Positions 35,192 to 45,600 of a DNA stretch of 64,000 nucleotides are shown one piece after another (position 1 is the first letter of the stretch; each line of letters opens with the position of its first letter). The stretch comes from Roseomonas populi (lineage in GTDB: Bacteria; Pseudomonadota; Alphaproteobacteria; Acetobacterales; Acetobacteraceae). Below the pieces are notes generated by a model that saw only the letters and a program-made list of their open reading frames with translations, did no database searches and was not told where the DNA came from. The stretch covers positions 310,001 to 374,000 of the forward strand of contig NZ_JANJOU010000003.1 in assembly GCF_024594815.1 (NCBI RefSeq), written 5' to 3'. The translations under genes and the position numbers were made by a program.

Positions 35192-36352
35192 TCAGCACCG
35201 CGTCACGACGCGCACCCAGCCCGGGCCGCCAGCGCCGCCTGTGCCGCCCGAGCCGCCCTGCGAGGCCCCACCGCCTCCACCGCCGGCGCCGCGGTGCCCT
35301 GCCCCGCCAGCGCCGCCAGCCGCTCCCACCGCGCTGCCCCCGCCTCCACCGCCGGAGCCAGCGCTGTCCCCGGTCGGCGCGTTGACGGGCGAGCTGCCGG
35401 CCGCGCCGATCGCGCCGGCCGGGCCGCCGTTGAGTAGGCCAGCCGCGCCGCCGATTCCGCCGGCGGCGGCGACATTGGCCGCAGTTACGCCCCCGCCCGA
35501 GCCGCCGCCTGCCGGCCCGACGCCCGCGGCCGGACCTGCCGAACCGCTGTTGGCATTGGCGGCCGCAGCGCCGCCGGCGCCCAGCCCAGGGATGGTCTGG
35601 GCGGTGCTGCCAGCGACGCCCCCGGTGAGGCCCGCCGCGCCGGCGGTGGCGCCGCTCGCATCGCCACCGGCACCGCGGAAGCCCGCGCCCCCGCCGCCCC
35701 CAGCGTTGACGCCGACGCCCCCACCGGCGCCCGCGCCGCCCCCGTGGACCTGAAGGCGAACCTGGTTGTTCGGGAACCAGTCGGTCATCCCACCGCCGGT
35801 CCCGGCTGACCCAGCCGTGTTGTCGGCCGTGGCGCCTGCACCTCCCGCGCCACCGGCCCCGACCGTGATCTGCGCCGTGGCGGGCAGCTCCAACGCCTCG
35901 AAGGAGCGGCGCCGCATCGCGCCACCGCCGCCTGCACCGCCGCCGGAGCCGGCCGTGCCGGAGGCAAGGCGCGCGCCCCCTCCCCCACCGCCCCCGCCGC
36001 CGACCACGTCCACCTCCACGACGACGGCGCAGGCCCGCTTGGTCCAGGTGTAGGGGCCGCCCGGTGTCGCGTAGGTGTCCACGAAGGCCCGCGGTGTGGC
36101 TGTGGTGGCGATGCGGTTGCTGCTGTCGCCTTCGGTCGGGAGCGGCGCCGTGGGCGCGCCAGTGAGCGCCGGGCTGTCCATCCCGAGGGCGCCGAGCGCC
36201 GCGCGGGCGCCTGCCGCGTTCGACGCGCCCGTGCCGCCGCTGGCGATCCCGAGCGGCACGGTGAGCGTCAGCCCATCGAAGGTCGGGCTCTGCGCGGCCG
36301 CCGGAGCGGCCAGGAGTGCGAGGGCGAGCGCCCCGCGGATCAGGACACGCAC
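35192..36352 (-). CDS. Glycine-rich tail protein with signal peptide
   Basis: 386 residues starting at GTG 36352. The first 22 residues look like a Sec signal peptide (RVLIRGALALALLAAPAAAQ). Residues 22-100 resemble tail-fibre linker (TVPLGIASGGTGASNAAGARAAL, PTEGDSSNRIATTA-AFVDTYAT). From about 105 to the end it is a glycine-rich domain with long runs of Gly, Ala and Ser (VVGGGGGGGGG, GAGGAGG repeats), like the glycine-rich domains at the tips of phage receptor-binding proteins. The start overlaps the esterase gene by 13 bases. A signal peptide on a virion protein is unusual. Confidence 0.75.
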   Translation of the reverse strand: MRVLIRGALALALLAAPAAAQSPTFDGLTLTVPLGIASGGTGASNAAGARAALGALGMDSPALTGAPTAPLPTEGDSSNRIATTATPRAFVDTYATPGGPYTWTKRACAVVVEVDVVGGGGGGGGGARLASGTAGSGGGAGGGGAMRRRSFEALELPATAQITVGAGGAGGAGATADNTAGSAGTGGGMTDWFPNNQVRLQVHGGGAGAGGGVGVNAGGGGGAGFRGAGGDASGATAGAAGLTGGVAGSTAQTIPGLGAGGAAAANANSGSAGPAAGVGPAGGGSGGGVTAANVAAAGGIGGAAGLLNGGPAGAIGAAGSSPVNAPTGDSAGSGGGGGGSAVGAAGGAGGAGHRGAGGGGGGASQGGSGGTGGAGGPGWVRVVTRC

Positions 36353-39186
36353 AGGACACCTCCGTTCAGCCACCACTGGCCGGGCAGCGCCGGCTTCGCG
36401 GTGGGCAGGGTTGTGGGATCGGGCAGCCCCGCGAGGTCGGGCGTGGGCGGGATGATGACGGGCGGGCGCGGCAGCACGTCCGGATAGACCCGGCGCACCA
36501 GGTCCTCGACCTGATCGCGGCGGGTGGGCACCGCCTCGCCCAGCAGATCGGCGCCCTGCCAGAACCAGGCGTCGCGCAACCAGCCGTCGAAGGTGAAGGG
36601 GCCGGCCAGGTCCACCTGCCCACAGAGGGCGAGGTTCGCCGAGGCGACGCCGGCGACGGCCGCGAGCCCCGCGGCCGAGACCGTACCCTGCGCGACATCG
36701 GAGCCCTGCCAGCGCATGCGAATGGTGCCCGCGCCGTCGTAGGAGCCCCACACCAGCATCGGCATGCCGCGCTGGACGCCGACCTGGGTGATCATGTCGG
36801 CCTGGCCGCCATGCTTCAGGTAGAGGGTCGGGAAGCCCGAGCTGTCGGCGATACTCAGCCCCGTGCCGGGCGAGGCCGCGCCGGCCGCGGCATGCTTGCC
36901 GAAGAGGTAGCCGCTCGTGGCGCTTGCGCCGGCCTGGATGAGCCCGGCGAAGGTCCAGGGCTGCAGCAGATCCACCGGCGCCTGCGCGCTGTACCAGGAG
37001 ACGACCCCGTTCCCCATGCGGGCCATGCGCTCGGTGCCGAGCAGCATGCCCTCCGCAGGCGTCGCCTGTCGCACCGCCGTTGCCTGCCGGAACGCCTCCT
37101 CGCCGCTGGCGCCGGTCCTGCGGTTCCTCCAGGCGACCACCTTGCCGCCGGCTTCGACCAGGTCCGAGGCCTCGGCCGAGATCCACCAGGCGAGGTTCGC
37201 CTGCCCGGCCACGGCGGCCGCGAGCTCCGGGGCGACCTGGGTGACGAGGGGCACGTCCAGCATGGTCAGCGGCGTTCGCTCGCTCACCGCGTCGTGGCGC
37301 GACTTCTGCGGGATGTCGCCGCCCGGCTTGCCCGGCGCGCCGGACTGGCGGCGCCGCCAGTAGGGATTGTCGTGAATGGACGGCGCATAGAGCTGCCCCC
37401 GCCCGTTCGCCCAGGTGTCCGCGCTGCTGGTGTCCTGGCCCAGCGCATAGGCAAGGTCGCCGGTCGTGGCCGGCGCCGTGGTGAAGGTCAGGTCCACCGC
37501 ATCGCCGCGCCCGGCCGCCAGCGCCGCGCCGGTGATGGCGTTCCCCGCCACGTCCGTCATCGGCGTGAGGATCGCCGACTGGACGTGCCGGAAGCCGAGG
37601 TTCGGCACCACGAAGCGGCTGTGCACGGCCAGCGCCTGCGCCGTGGGCGGCAAGTCGTAGAACACGCGCACTGCCGGCTGGCCGGGGATCCGCCGCACCG
37701 CGCGGCGCCAGACCGGGTTCCAGCGCTGGTCGAGCACCGTCTCATGCAGCATGGCCTCGGCCTGCGGTCCGGCGACCTCCTTGCGGCCGTCCTCCTCCGG
37801 GTGCTGGTTGGAGGTGATGTAGGCGAGGCCCGTCATCGTGCCGATGAGGCTGAATCGGTCGGGCCGGTCGCGGCAGAGCTGCGCCTGCGCGGCGGGGACG
37901 ATGTCGCGGTTGGTGAAGTCGCCCAGGTTGGACGCCAGCGCCGTCTGCATGAGGCAGATGCGGAAGGGCCTGCTCTGGCCGGTGATGGCGGTGAGATCAG
38001 CCGCCAGATAGTCGGCGATCTCGACCATGTACCCGGCCCAGAGCGCCGAGGTGCTGATGGGGGAGACGCCGGCCTCGCCCTGGCAGAAGAACATGGACGC
38101 GTCGATGCCGCGGCCGTAGCGCTCGCGCGCGATCCGCTCCGCCGCGACCACGCCCTCCCTCAGATTGCCGTAGGTGTTGGCGGCATCGGGGGTGGCCCAG
38201 CTCGCGCCCGGAGGGGCGAAGCCGTTGAGCGAGGTGCCGCCCTGGCCGGCGCTCCAGCCGATCATGAGCCGCGGCGCGTAGCCGATCTGGCGCATGAGGT
38301 CCTGCAGGGCGGTGAGCACCGCCGTGCCGACCCAGAGCACGCCGTCGCCGCGGTCGCGGTACGGCGCAAAGGCGGTGACACCGGACAGGTCCACCAACCC
38401 CTCGGTGCCCTCGACGGCGCCGAGCTTGGGAAAGTCGAAGCAGACCAGGGTGTGCGGGTAGAAGGCCTCGCGCAGGGAGGAGAGCGCCCGGCCAATCGCG
38501 CCGCCCCGGGCCGAGTTCGACTGCCCCCAGAACAGGAGAAGCGGGATCCGGTCGGTCCAGTGCTGGATGGGCAGGCCACCGTTCGCCGGCTGCAGCACCT
38601 GGTAGGGCGCCACCGGCATCACATCCAGCCAGGGCTGCTCGGTCAGCGTGGCCGCGACGCCACCCGCGGCACGGTAGGCGTCCCGTGCCAGCGGCGCCGC
38701 CGCGATGGCAGCCGGCGCGGTGCGGATGTCCTCCTGGGTGAGGGTCGCGATCTTGAGGTCTGCCGCGGCCGCGCCGGCCTGGCTTGCGTAGTCGCGCAGG
38801 ATCGGCAGCGACACGTCGGCTTCGACCAGGCTGGCCGCGCCGAGCATGGAGGCGCCGACATCCACCGCGATCTCTGCCGTTCCGGGCGTAGGGCCCTCAA
38901 CCGTGCAGCGGATGCGGTAGCGCCCGCTCTCGTCCGTCACGTGGGATAGGGCCCAACCCTGGGCGGTCTCCACGCCGGGCACGTCGTCCCAGTCCAGGGT
39001 GCCGGCCTGGGAGGGGCGCTGCACCTGCCAGGACACGCCCGATAGCGGCACCGCCGCGTCAGTGAAGCGGTCCGCTCCCGTCGCCAGGACGCGGATCATC
39101 GTGCCGTCCTGCAGGCGAGCCGGACGCTCGCTTCGCCCGACCCGCAAACGCAGGTTCACCGCCGCCGGCAGAGCCGTCGTCGCCAT
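36340..39186 (-). CDS. Tail fibre protein with SGNH (sialate O-acetylesterase-like) domain
   Basis: 948 residues. Residues 1-190 look like a structural attachment region with an Ig-like part. Residues 212-475 hold an SGNH/SASA esterase domain: block I LLLFWGQSNSA with nucleophile Ser223, block II IGWSAGQGG, block III FFCQGEAGV (CQGE in place of the usual WQGE) and the histidine in SNQHPEEDG (His462). A middle region (475-600) has a beta-rich fold, and 640-850 resembles a concanavalin-like lectin (LAWWISAEASDL, WTFAGLIQAG, WQGSDV). It probably removes acetyl groups from host surface polysaccharide during adsorption. Substrate unknown. Confidence 0.82.
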   Translation of the reverse strand: MATTALPAAVNLRLRVGRSERPARLQDGTMIRVLATGADRFTDAAVPLSGVSWQVQRPSQAGTLDWDDVPGVETAQGWALSHVTDESGRYRIRCTVEGPTPGTAEIAVDVGASMLGAASLVEADVSLPILRDYASQAGAAAADLKIATLTQEDIRTAPAAIAAAPLARDAYRAAGGVAATLTEQPWLDVMPVAPYQVLQPANGGLPIQHWTDRIPLLLFWGQSNSARGGAIGRALSSLREAFYPHTLVCFDFPKLGAVEGTEGLVDLSGVTAFAPYRDRGDGVLWVGTAVLTALQDLMRQIGYAPRLMIGWSAGQGGTSLNGFAPPGASWATPDAANTYGNLREGVVAAERIARERYGRGIDASMFFCQGEAGVSPISTSALWAGYMVEIADYLAADLTAITGQSRPFRICLMQTALASNLGDFTNRDIVPAAQAQLCRDRPDRFSLIGTMTGLAYITSNQHPEEDGRKEVAGPQAEAMLHETVLDQRWNPVWRRAVRRIPGQPAVRVFYDLPPTAQALAVHSRFVVPNLGFRHVQSAILTPMTDVAGNAITGAALAAGRGDAVDLTFTTAPATTGDLAYALGQDTSSADTWANGRGQLYAPSIHDNPYWRRRQSGAPGKPGGDIPQKSRHDAVSERTPLTMLDVPLVTQVAPELAAAVAGQANLAWWISAEASDLVEAGGKVVAWRNRRTGASGEEAFRQATAVRQATPAEGMLLGTERMARMGNGVVSWYSAQAPVDLLQPWTFAGLIQAGASATSGYLFGKHAAAGAASPGTGLSIADSSGFPTLYLKHGGQADMITQVGVQRGMPMLVWGSYDGAGTIRMRWQGSDVAQGTVSAAGLAAVAGVASANLALCGQVDLAGPFTFDGWLRDAWFWQGADLLGEAVPTRRDQVEDLVRRVYPDVLPRPPVIIPPTPDLAGLPDPTTLPTAKPALPGQWWLNGGVLCVS

Positions 39187-39215
39187 GCTGGTGCTCCAGA
39201 TTGTGGGGTGGTGCG

Positions 39216-40169
39216 CTAGAGAAGCTTCAGGCCGGTGAGCTTCTTGACCAGCCCACCGAGATCGTTCTGCAGGGCCTGGATCGCCTTACCCTGGTCCTGG
39301 ATGGTCTTGCGCTGCGCCTGGATGGTCGCGATCGCCAGGACCATCAGCTTTGACTGGTCCATGGCCCACATGCGGAAGCCCGGGTCCTCCTGGCCTGCCA
39401 CGTCGCTGTCGCCGGGCGTCACCGCCTCGGGGAACACCGCGTGCACCTCCTGCGCGAAGAAGCCGGTCGCCTCCTCGCCGTTGCGCTTCCAGCGAAAGCG
39501 CAGCGGGCGGAGCTTGTAGAGCAGGTCGGGATCGACAGGGCCGATCTCCTCCTTCAGGCGCCGGTCGGACGAGGTGTTGAAAGACGTAGCAGTGGCCGAG
39601 GTGCCGATGCTGCCGACGTTCGTCCCGAAGGTGGTGAACTGCACCGCGTTGCCGCCGACGTTGATGGCGACGTTCACGTTGAGGGGTGCGGACGTGCTGG
39701 AGGAGAGGAATGCCGATCCAGTGGGCGTCAGCGAGGCTCCAACCTGATCGCCGACACCCGCCGAGCCCGGGGCGTTCTGGGGCGTGTTGACCCGGAGCCA
39801 GCCGGAGACGAGGAGGCTGCTGTCCGTCTCGAAGACGGGTGTGCGGTCCGCGTGCACGGTCAGGAAGACGAACCGCGTGCCTGCCGGCCAGTTCACAGCC
39901 AGGGTGCCAAGGGAGCTGGCCTTGATCTGCGCCCGGGTGAGCGTGGCAGGGCTGCCGGCGGAATAGATGCCCTCTCCCAGCTCCAGCATCGTCGGCGCCG
40001 TCAGGCTGTCCACCACCACGTACATGACCCGCGAGCCGGACGGGATGCCCGCTTCAGCGGGGGTGAAGTAGGTGGCCGCCACCGCGCTGCCGGAGAGCTG
40101 GTAGGTGCCCGTGCCCGTCGTCGTGGTCGTCAGCAGGACGCGATTGCCGGTCCGCAGCGGCGTTCCCAT
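39216..40169 (-). CDS. Tail fibre protein with C-terminal S74 intramolecular chaperone
   Basis: 317 residues. The N-terminal half is beta-rich and Thr/Ser-rich (LLTTTTTGTGTYQLSG), in keeping with a fibre shaft. The C-terminal 117 residues form a peptidase S74 chaperone: TSSDRRLKEEIGPV (catalytic Ser201 and Lys206), RWKRNGEEATGFFAQEVHAVFPEAV, and a terminal coiled coil (IQAQRKTIQDQGKAIQALQ). The chaperone drives trimer folding and then cleaves itself off before the SDRRLK motif. Overlap or abutment with the next gene (40170) indicates a single tail-tip operon. Confidence 0.9.
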   Translation of the reverse strand: MGTPLRTGNRVLLTTTTTGTGTYQLSGSAVAATYFTPAEAGIPSGSRVMYVVVDSLTAPTMLELGEGIYSAGSPATLTRAQIKASSLGTLAVNWPAGTRFVFLTVHADRTPVFETDSSLLVSGWLRVNTPQNAPGSAGVGDQVGASLTPTGSAFLSSSTSAPLNVNVAINVGGNAVQFTTFGTNVGSIGTSATATSFNTSSDRRLKEEIGPVDPDLLYKLRPLRFRWKRNGEEATGFFAQEVHAVFPEAVTPGDSDVAGQEDPGFRMWAMDQSKLMVLAIATIQAQRKTIQDQGKAIQALQNDLGGLVKKLTGLKLL

Positions 40170-40943
40170 TCAGAGGTCCTCCTGGAAGGCGATGTGCGCC
40201 TTGAAAAGGCGGTGGTTGGACTGCTCCGGCGCCGGCGGCTCGGAGAAGCGGCCGAACATGCCGTGCCGCAGGTCGTCGTTCAGCGGTGAGACGAAGCCCT
40301 GCGCCGTGGTGCCGAGGGCGAGCCCGGCCTCGTCCAGGGCCAGGGCGTCCTCCGGCGGCAGCAACTGCAGGTCGAAGTCGAGACGGCGATAGGTGGCGCC
40401 GCGCTGGGCGTAGCGGACGCCGGAGACGGGTGCGCGCTCCACCGTGCCGGCATCCAGGACCCCGCGCCCCCAGCCGTAGGAGACGGCCCGCGAGGTCACG
40501 AGCGCCTCGCCCGCCCAGACGCGGCCGAGCTGCAGGTAGGGGTCACCCGCGACGGTCCTGATGATGAACTGGGCGTAGCGCGCGGAGACGGGCGCCGGCA
40601 GCAGCGTCGCGGCCACGCCGCGGCGCATATCGAGGGCGGTGAAGGCGGGGTTCGCCACGTCGGTGCCGCCGACTGAGGTGTTGCTCAGCACCACGCGCCA
40701 GGTCGCCCCTGTTCCCGGCAGGATGCCGTCCCGAGGCGCGGCGATAGCGAGGAGACGCAGCGGGACCACTGCCCCGAAGTCGATGCCGATCCAGTGCGTG
40801 ACCGCCCCGCCCGTGGCGCTGCGCCACACCTCGGCGATGGTCGGGGTGAGCAGCGACTGCACGCCGAGGCCGGGCGCCTGGGTGTTCGAGGACAGGCTCA
40901 CGCCCGCGGCCTCGGCCGCGTTGCGCCACGCGATCACCGCCAT
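40170..40943 (-). CDS. Phage tail-tip protein with discoidin-like region
   Basis: 257 residues: MAVIAWRNAAEAAGVSLSS. Residues 10-140 resemble an F5/8 type C (discoidin) fold common in tail proteins (LTPTIAEVWRSATGGAVTHWIGIDFG, ATWRVVLSN, YAQFIIRTVAGDPYLQLGRVWAGE). The C-terminal part (RRLDFDLQLLPPEDALALDEAG) is shared by tail-tip proteins of alphaproteobacterial phages, by recollection. It abuts its neighbours without a gap. Probably contacts receptor or links hub to fibre. Confidence 0.65.
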   Translation of the reverse strand: MAVIAWRNAAEAAGVSLSSNTQAPGLGVQSLLTPTIAEVWRSATGGAVTHWIGIDFGAVVPLRLLAIAAPRDGILPGTGATWRVVLSNTSVGGTDVANPAFTALDMRRGVAATLLPAPVSARYAQFIIRTVAGDPYLQLGRVWAGEALVTSRAVSYGWGRGVLDAGTVERAPVSGVRYAQRGATYRRLDFDLQLLPPEDALALDEAGLALGTTAQGFVSPLNDDLRHGMFGRFSEPPAPEQSNHRLFKAHIAFQEDL

Positions 40944-40945
40944 GC

Positions 40946-42649
40946 TTACCCCCAGAGATCCAGCGTGAGGCGGTCGCCGCGGGCCGAGATGCCGCGCAGG
41001 ATCATCGTCCGCCCACCGCGCAGCGCCGCGATGCCCGACCAGGTGAGGCTCACCGGCTGGCCCGGCTCCATGACGGACCAGAAGCGCCAGGCCTGGTCCG
41101 GCCGGACCTCCGCTCGCCAGGTGCGCCGCGGCGTGCCGTGCAGGTCCATCAGGCGCACTGCCATGGCCTGCGCATCGGCCGCGTCATCGAAGGCGCTGGG
41201 CACCTGCGGCCCGTCTTGCGCGCCCGGGAAGGCGCTCTGGACGGCCGGGCGGTACTCCGTCGCGGTCTGGGCCGCCTGCCCGTAGAGAGCGCGGTCGGCG
41301 TCGCTGACGGCGCCCAGGTCCTCGCCGCTCTGAGTGACGCCGAGGGCGCGGTAGTCCACCCGCACGCGCCACCACGGCGCCTGCGCGGCGTCCACCTCCT
41401 CCGGCGGCGTGGCCAGCATCCAGGGCTCCAGCAGGATGGAGGGCCCCACGATTTCGGGCGGCAGGAGCTGCGAGCCGCGGAAGCGCCCGAGGGCGTCCGC
41501 CCCCCACCAGCCGCCGACGCTGGAGGCCAGGGCATCCATCGCCGCCGCGACCGTCAGGCCCGATGCGTCCAGCCGCACCTCGCCCACCGGCCAGTCATAG
41601 AACGAGACGGCCTGCGCCAGGTCAGACGTCACGCCGCCTCTGCGCCCCAGCAGGTCCGCCGCGATCGCAGCGGCCGTCCCCAGGTAGGCCCCGGCCGGCG
41701 CCGCACCGCGCAGGTCCACCGTCAGCGAGGAGGTGGTGCTGCCCAGCCGCAGCCAGCCGGCGGCGAGGCAGGTCACGTAGGTGCCGGCGGCCACCGTGGC
41801 GGCGGCGAGCGCCGCCAGGTTGGGATAGTCGCCAGCATAGCCGAACGGATCGCCCCGCCCGCGCACCGCCAGCACCGCGCTGATCGGCCCGTCATGCAGG
41901 TGCGCGGCCAGGAGGCCCGGGACTACGATGGCGGGCCGGACGTTGCGGTGGATGCCGTAGCGGATGGGCTTGGCCTGCCCCGCCATCTCGGCCGTGCCCT
42001 CCCAGCTACCCGTGCCGGCGTAGGTGCCCGAGGCCGGCATCGTCAGATCCGCCGCCGCGCTGCCCAGCGGCAGGCGGAGCCGGTCGGTGCCCTGCGCCAC
42101 GCGCTCGATGCGGAACCCCCCGATAGTCGAGAACTCCGACCGCGCCGCCCGGCGGCCGCGGCGGTAGGGGCCGCGCAGCACCGTCAGACGCCGCCCGGCC
42201 AGCCGCCAGTCCGTGGCGAGGCTGTCCAGCGCGCCGTCCGCATTGGCCAGCAGGATCTCGCCGGCATTCACCTCGGAGCGCCGCGCCTCGGTCGGGTAGA
42301 TCGGGATCGTCCGCACGATGGACGGCGCGTCCAACATCCGGGCCGGCCAGCTCTCGTTCGGCGCGTTCGGGTCGGTCGGCTCGCCGATCCAGCCGCGGTC
42401 GGTGTAGCGCAGCACCGGCAGGGCGGGCTCCGCCACGGCCGGGAAGGCGAAAGCCGCCGCGGGAAGGCCCGCCGTCAGCCCGAGGGGCACCACCAGGGCC
42501 AGACCTGCCGGCCGCTCCAGCGCGACAGCCCAGATCGGATCGACGGCGCCCGTGCCCACCAGCACGGTACCGGGCACCGGGTCCGGGATGTCGGGCTGCC
42601 ACAGCGCCGCCAGCGGCGCGGCGGCGAGCGGGGAGAGGCCGAGGCTCAT
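40946..42649 (-). CDS. Phage tail hub/baseplate-like protein
   Basis: 567 residues from the ATG at 42649, which overlaps the tape-measure stop (ATGA). The sequence includes TIPIYPTEARRSEVNAGEILLANADGALD, a feature I associate with tail proteins that measure position along the fibre attachment, and a repeated beta-rich structure (TVDLRGAAPAGAYLG; VGGWWGADALGRFRG). No catalytic motif. Placement right after the tape measure fits distal tail or hub proteins of siphoviruses. Specific family not recognised with certainty. Confidence 0.7.
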   Translation of the reverse strand: MSLGLSPLAAAPLAALWQPDIPDPVPGTVLVGTGAVDPIWAVALERPAGLALVVPLGLTAGLPAAAFAFPAVAEPALPVLRYTDRGWIGEPTDPNAPNESWPARMLDAPSIVRTIPIYPTEARRSEVNAGEILLANADGALDSLATDWRLAGRRLTVLRGPYRRGRRAARSEFSTIGGFRIERVAQGTDRLRLPLGSAAADLTMPASGTYAGTGSWEGTAEMAGQAKPIRYGIHRNVRPAIVVPGLLAAHLHDGPISAVLAVRGRGDPFGYAGDYPNLAALAAATVAAGTYVTCLAAGWLRLGSTTSSLTVDLRGAAPAGAYLGTAAAIAADLLGRRGGVTSDLAQAVSFYDWPVGEVRLDASGLTVAAAMDALASSVGGWWGADALGRFRGSQLLPPEIVGPSILLEPWMLATPPEEVDAAQAPWWRVRVDYRALGVTQSGEDLGAVSDADRALYGQAAQTATEYRPAVQSAFPGAQDGPQVPSAFDDAADAQAMAVRLMDLHGTPRRTWRAEVRPDQAWRFWSVMEPGQPVSLTWSGIAALRGGRTMILRGISARGDRLTLDLWG

Positions 42650-45600
42650 GCCGCCTTGGAGAAGCGGGTGTTCTCCAGCTCCACGCGCAGCCGCGTCACC
42701 TCCTGCTGCAGCGAGGTGAGCGCGTCCCTCACCGTCAGCAGCGGCGCCATGGCGCGCTCGATCTGGCCACCGAAGGCCGGCAGGTCGAGGGCGGCGCCGA
42801 GGCTCCGCACCTGGCTCTCCACGGACTGCCGGAGGAACGCCCCCTGGATGCCGTCGCCGAGGTAGGAGGAGCCGGCGGAGAGGAGCGTGTTCGCCGCCGA
42901 GGTGACCCGGCCGGCGTCGATCCCCTGGATGCCCGCAGCCCGCGCCTTGGCGATCTCGGCCGCGAACTGCTCCTGGGCGGCGGTGAAGGCGTTCTGCGGC
43001 GAGGCCGTCGACGCGTTCATGCCGTTCAGGAAGTCCACCAGGGTGCCCTGCACCGAGCCGATGCGGGTCAGCGCGCTCTGCTCCGTGGTCAGGCGGGTGG
43101 TCTCGGCCGCATCCTTCTCCGCCTTGGCCTTGTCCCGCAGGGCCTTGATGTTGACCTGCGTGACGGCGTTGAACTCCTCCGAGGAGGCGACAATGTCGCC
43201 GAAGGCGAAGTCCAGGTCCTCCATCTGCCGCTTGAGCGCGCGCCACTCGTTGTCCCGCTGCTGGGTATAGGAGAGCACCCCCACCTCCGGGTCGCCGTTC
43301 GCCTCCAGGTAGGCGTTGCGGAGGCTGTTGCGGATGTCGGCGGCCGAGGCCTCCCGGTCCTCGAAGGCGCGGGTGGTCTGCCGCTGGAGCGCGGCCCGCT
43401 GCAGGTCCTGCACCCGGTCGAACCCGGCGGTGGCCTTGCTCACGTCGGCGTCCGGCAGGTTCCAGTCCTTGATCTGCGCCTCCAGCGCCAGCCAGGCGGC
43501 CGTGCGCGCCTGGTCGAACTGCTTCAGCGCCTCGGCTGTCTGATCGCCGCCGGTGAGCTGCGAGGCCGTGACCCGGTAGCCCTGGAGCAGCTTCTCGAAG
43601 TCGCTGTTCCGGGCCTTCTCCACCGCCTCCAGCTGCTCGTCCATCACGTCGGAAATGGGCTCCAGCGCGAGGCCGTACTCCTTGGCCTTGGCGATCAGCG
43701 GCTCGTAGGCGTCGGTGACCGCCTTAATCTCCTGCTCGTAGGAGGTCGGCTTCTCGGGGTCCTTATTGTCCTCGAAGGCCTTGTAGGTCGTGCTGGTCCA
43801 ATCCAGCGCGCCCAGCAGCCTGTCGAGGTCGCCCGTGCCGACTGTGGCGTAGGTGGTCGCCATGGCGCCCTTGAGCTGGTCCGCCACGCCCTCAACGATG
43901 CGCTTCGACGCCTCGCGAAGAAGGTCGGTCGAGCCCTTCTCGTCCGCCGTGAAGGTCAGCTTGTCGCGGCCGTTGCGGGTCAGGTACATGCCGTCGCGGT
44001 CGCCCACGCCGACCTGCATGCGCCCCTCCAGGCGGACCCCGTAGGCGGTCTCGATGCGGTCGGCGATGCCGCCGATGGCATCGGTCAGGCTCTTGGCTGC
44101 GTCGCGGTTCTCCTGGCTGAACTTGCCGCCCGTCGCGCCGCCGCTGAAGACCGACCCGTCGCCGAAGTCGATGGTGGAGTTGCCCTCACGGTTGGAGGGC
44201 TTCTGGGCGGGCAGGAACATGGCGACGATCGCCGCGATGGCTGCAACGTAGGGGGCGACAGTCGCCACGGCGCCCAGCACGCCCGCCATACCGCCGGCGG
44301 CCGCGGTGGCCGCGCCAGCGCCGGCGGCAGCGCCGCCTGCGGCGGCCCCCGTGGTGCCGACGGCGCCCAGGGCGGCTGTTCCGGCGCTCGCGAAGCTGCC
44401 TGCTGCCGCGGCCCCGGTCGCCGCACCGATCGCTGTGCCGCCGCCACCCAGGAGCGCAGCCGCGCCCCCGGCCATACCGGCAACACCGCCAATTCCCTGG
44501 ACCAGCCCCTTGGGGCCGCCGTTCTGGATGCCGGTGTAGAGGCCGTAGGCGCCACCCGCAAAGCTGGCAGCACCTAGGGCTGCGCCACCCACGGACACGG
44601 GAGCGCCACCAACGCCCTCCCAGACCGGTGTGTTAAGCGTGCCTCCGATATTAGTCCCCAGCCAGCCGTCAGCCCGCCCGATGAAGCCGCTGGAGAAGTC
44701 ATACCCACTCTGCAGCATGGTCGGGCCAGGCGTGCTGTTGAACAGGCCGGAGAGTTGCTGTCCGTTGGTGGCAGTGCCGGCGTACCCGATGAGGTTGCCG
44801 CTGGTGTCAGTAACGGGCATCCCCTTGGAAGCCATCGGCGAGAGAGTGCTGCCGACCGTGCCCGCTGCCGAGAACACACCGCCCAGCGTTGGCCGGGTGC
44901 CGCCGAACGCCCAGTTCGCCAGCGGGTTGATGGCCGCCAGCTTCAGGAGGTCGGAGCCGACAGAGGTGATCGTCTGCTTCCAGATCGTGCCCCAGTCCCG
45001 GACCTTGCCGCCACCGTCGATGACGGCCTGCGTGACCCGGTCCACCGCGTTCTCACCGATGCGGCTGAACTCGCTCCAGCTGTTGGTGAGCTGCTGGTTC
45101 GCGGCCTGCATCTCGCCCATGCGGCGGATGTTGTTCTGCGCCGCCTGGCTGACGCCGCTGTCCGGATCGCCGCCCTCCCGCAGTACGCGCTGCCGCTCGC
45201 GGAAGACGGCCAGTTCGGTCTGCCTCGCCTCGGCGCTGAGGCTGACCAGCTGCCCTTCCTTCTCCAGCAGCGCGAGCTGCTCGCGCTGGGCCGGGAGGTT
45301 CTTCGCCGTGGTGTTGTCGGCGGCGGCAGCAGAGTTGAGGCGGTACTCCTCTGTCAGCCGCCGGACATGCTCGGCGTAGTCGCCCGTCGTGACCGCGGCA
45401 GTCTTCTTCGCCTCGGTTTCGGCGCGGATGGTGCGATCCACCTCGGCAGCCGACTTTGAGCCATCCAGGTATGCTGCCGTCAGCCGTTCCTGGGCTTCCC
45501 GCGCGAGCCGCCCCTTGTCGATGGCGACTTCGAGCTCGGCGTTCAGCAGCTCCTGGGCCCGGGCACGGGCGCCGGCCACATCGGGGGTGCGGCCCTCCTG

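Noticed and set aside
34623-35753. A Pro-rich open frame on the plus strand opposite the Gly-rich tail gene
   Set aside because: The proline runs are the complement of the glycine codons; the minus-strand frame has signal, linker and context.
40946-43246. Longer start for the tail hub protein
   Set aside because: The extra residues overlap the tape measure out of frame and are low-complexity Arg/Ala; the ATG at 42649 overlaps the previous stop as expected.
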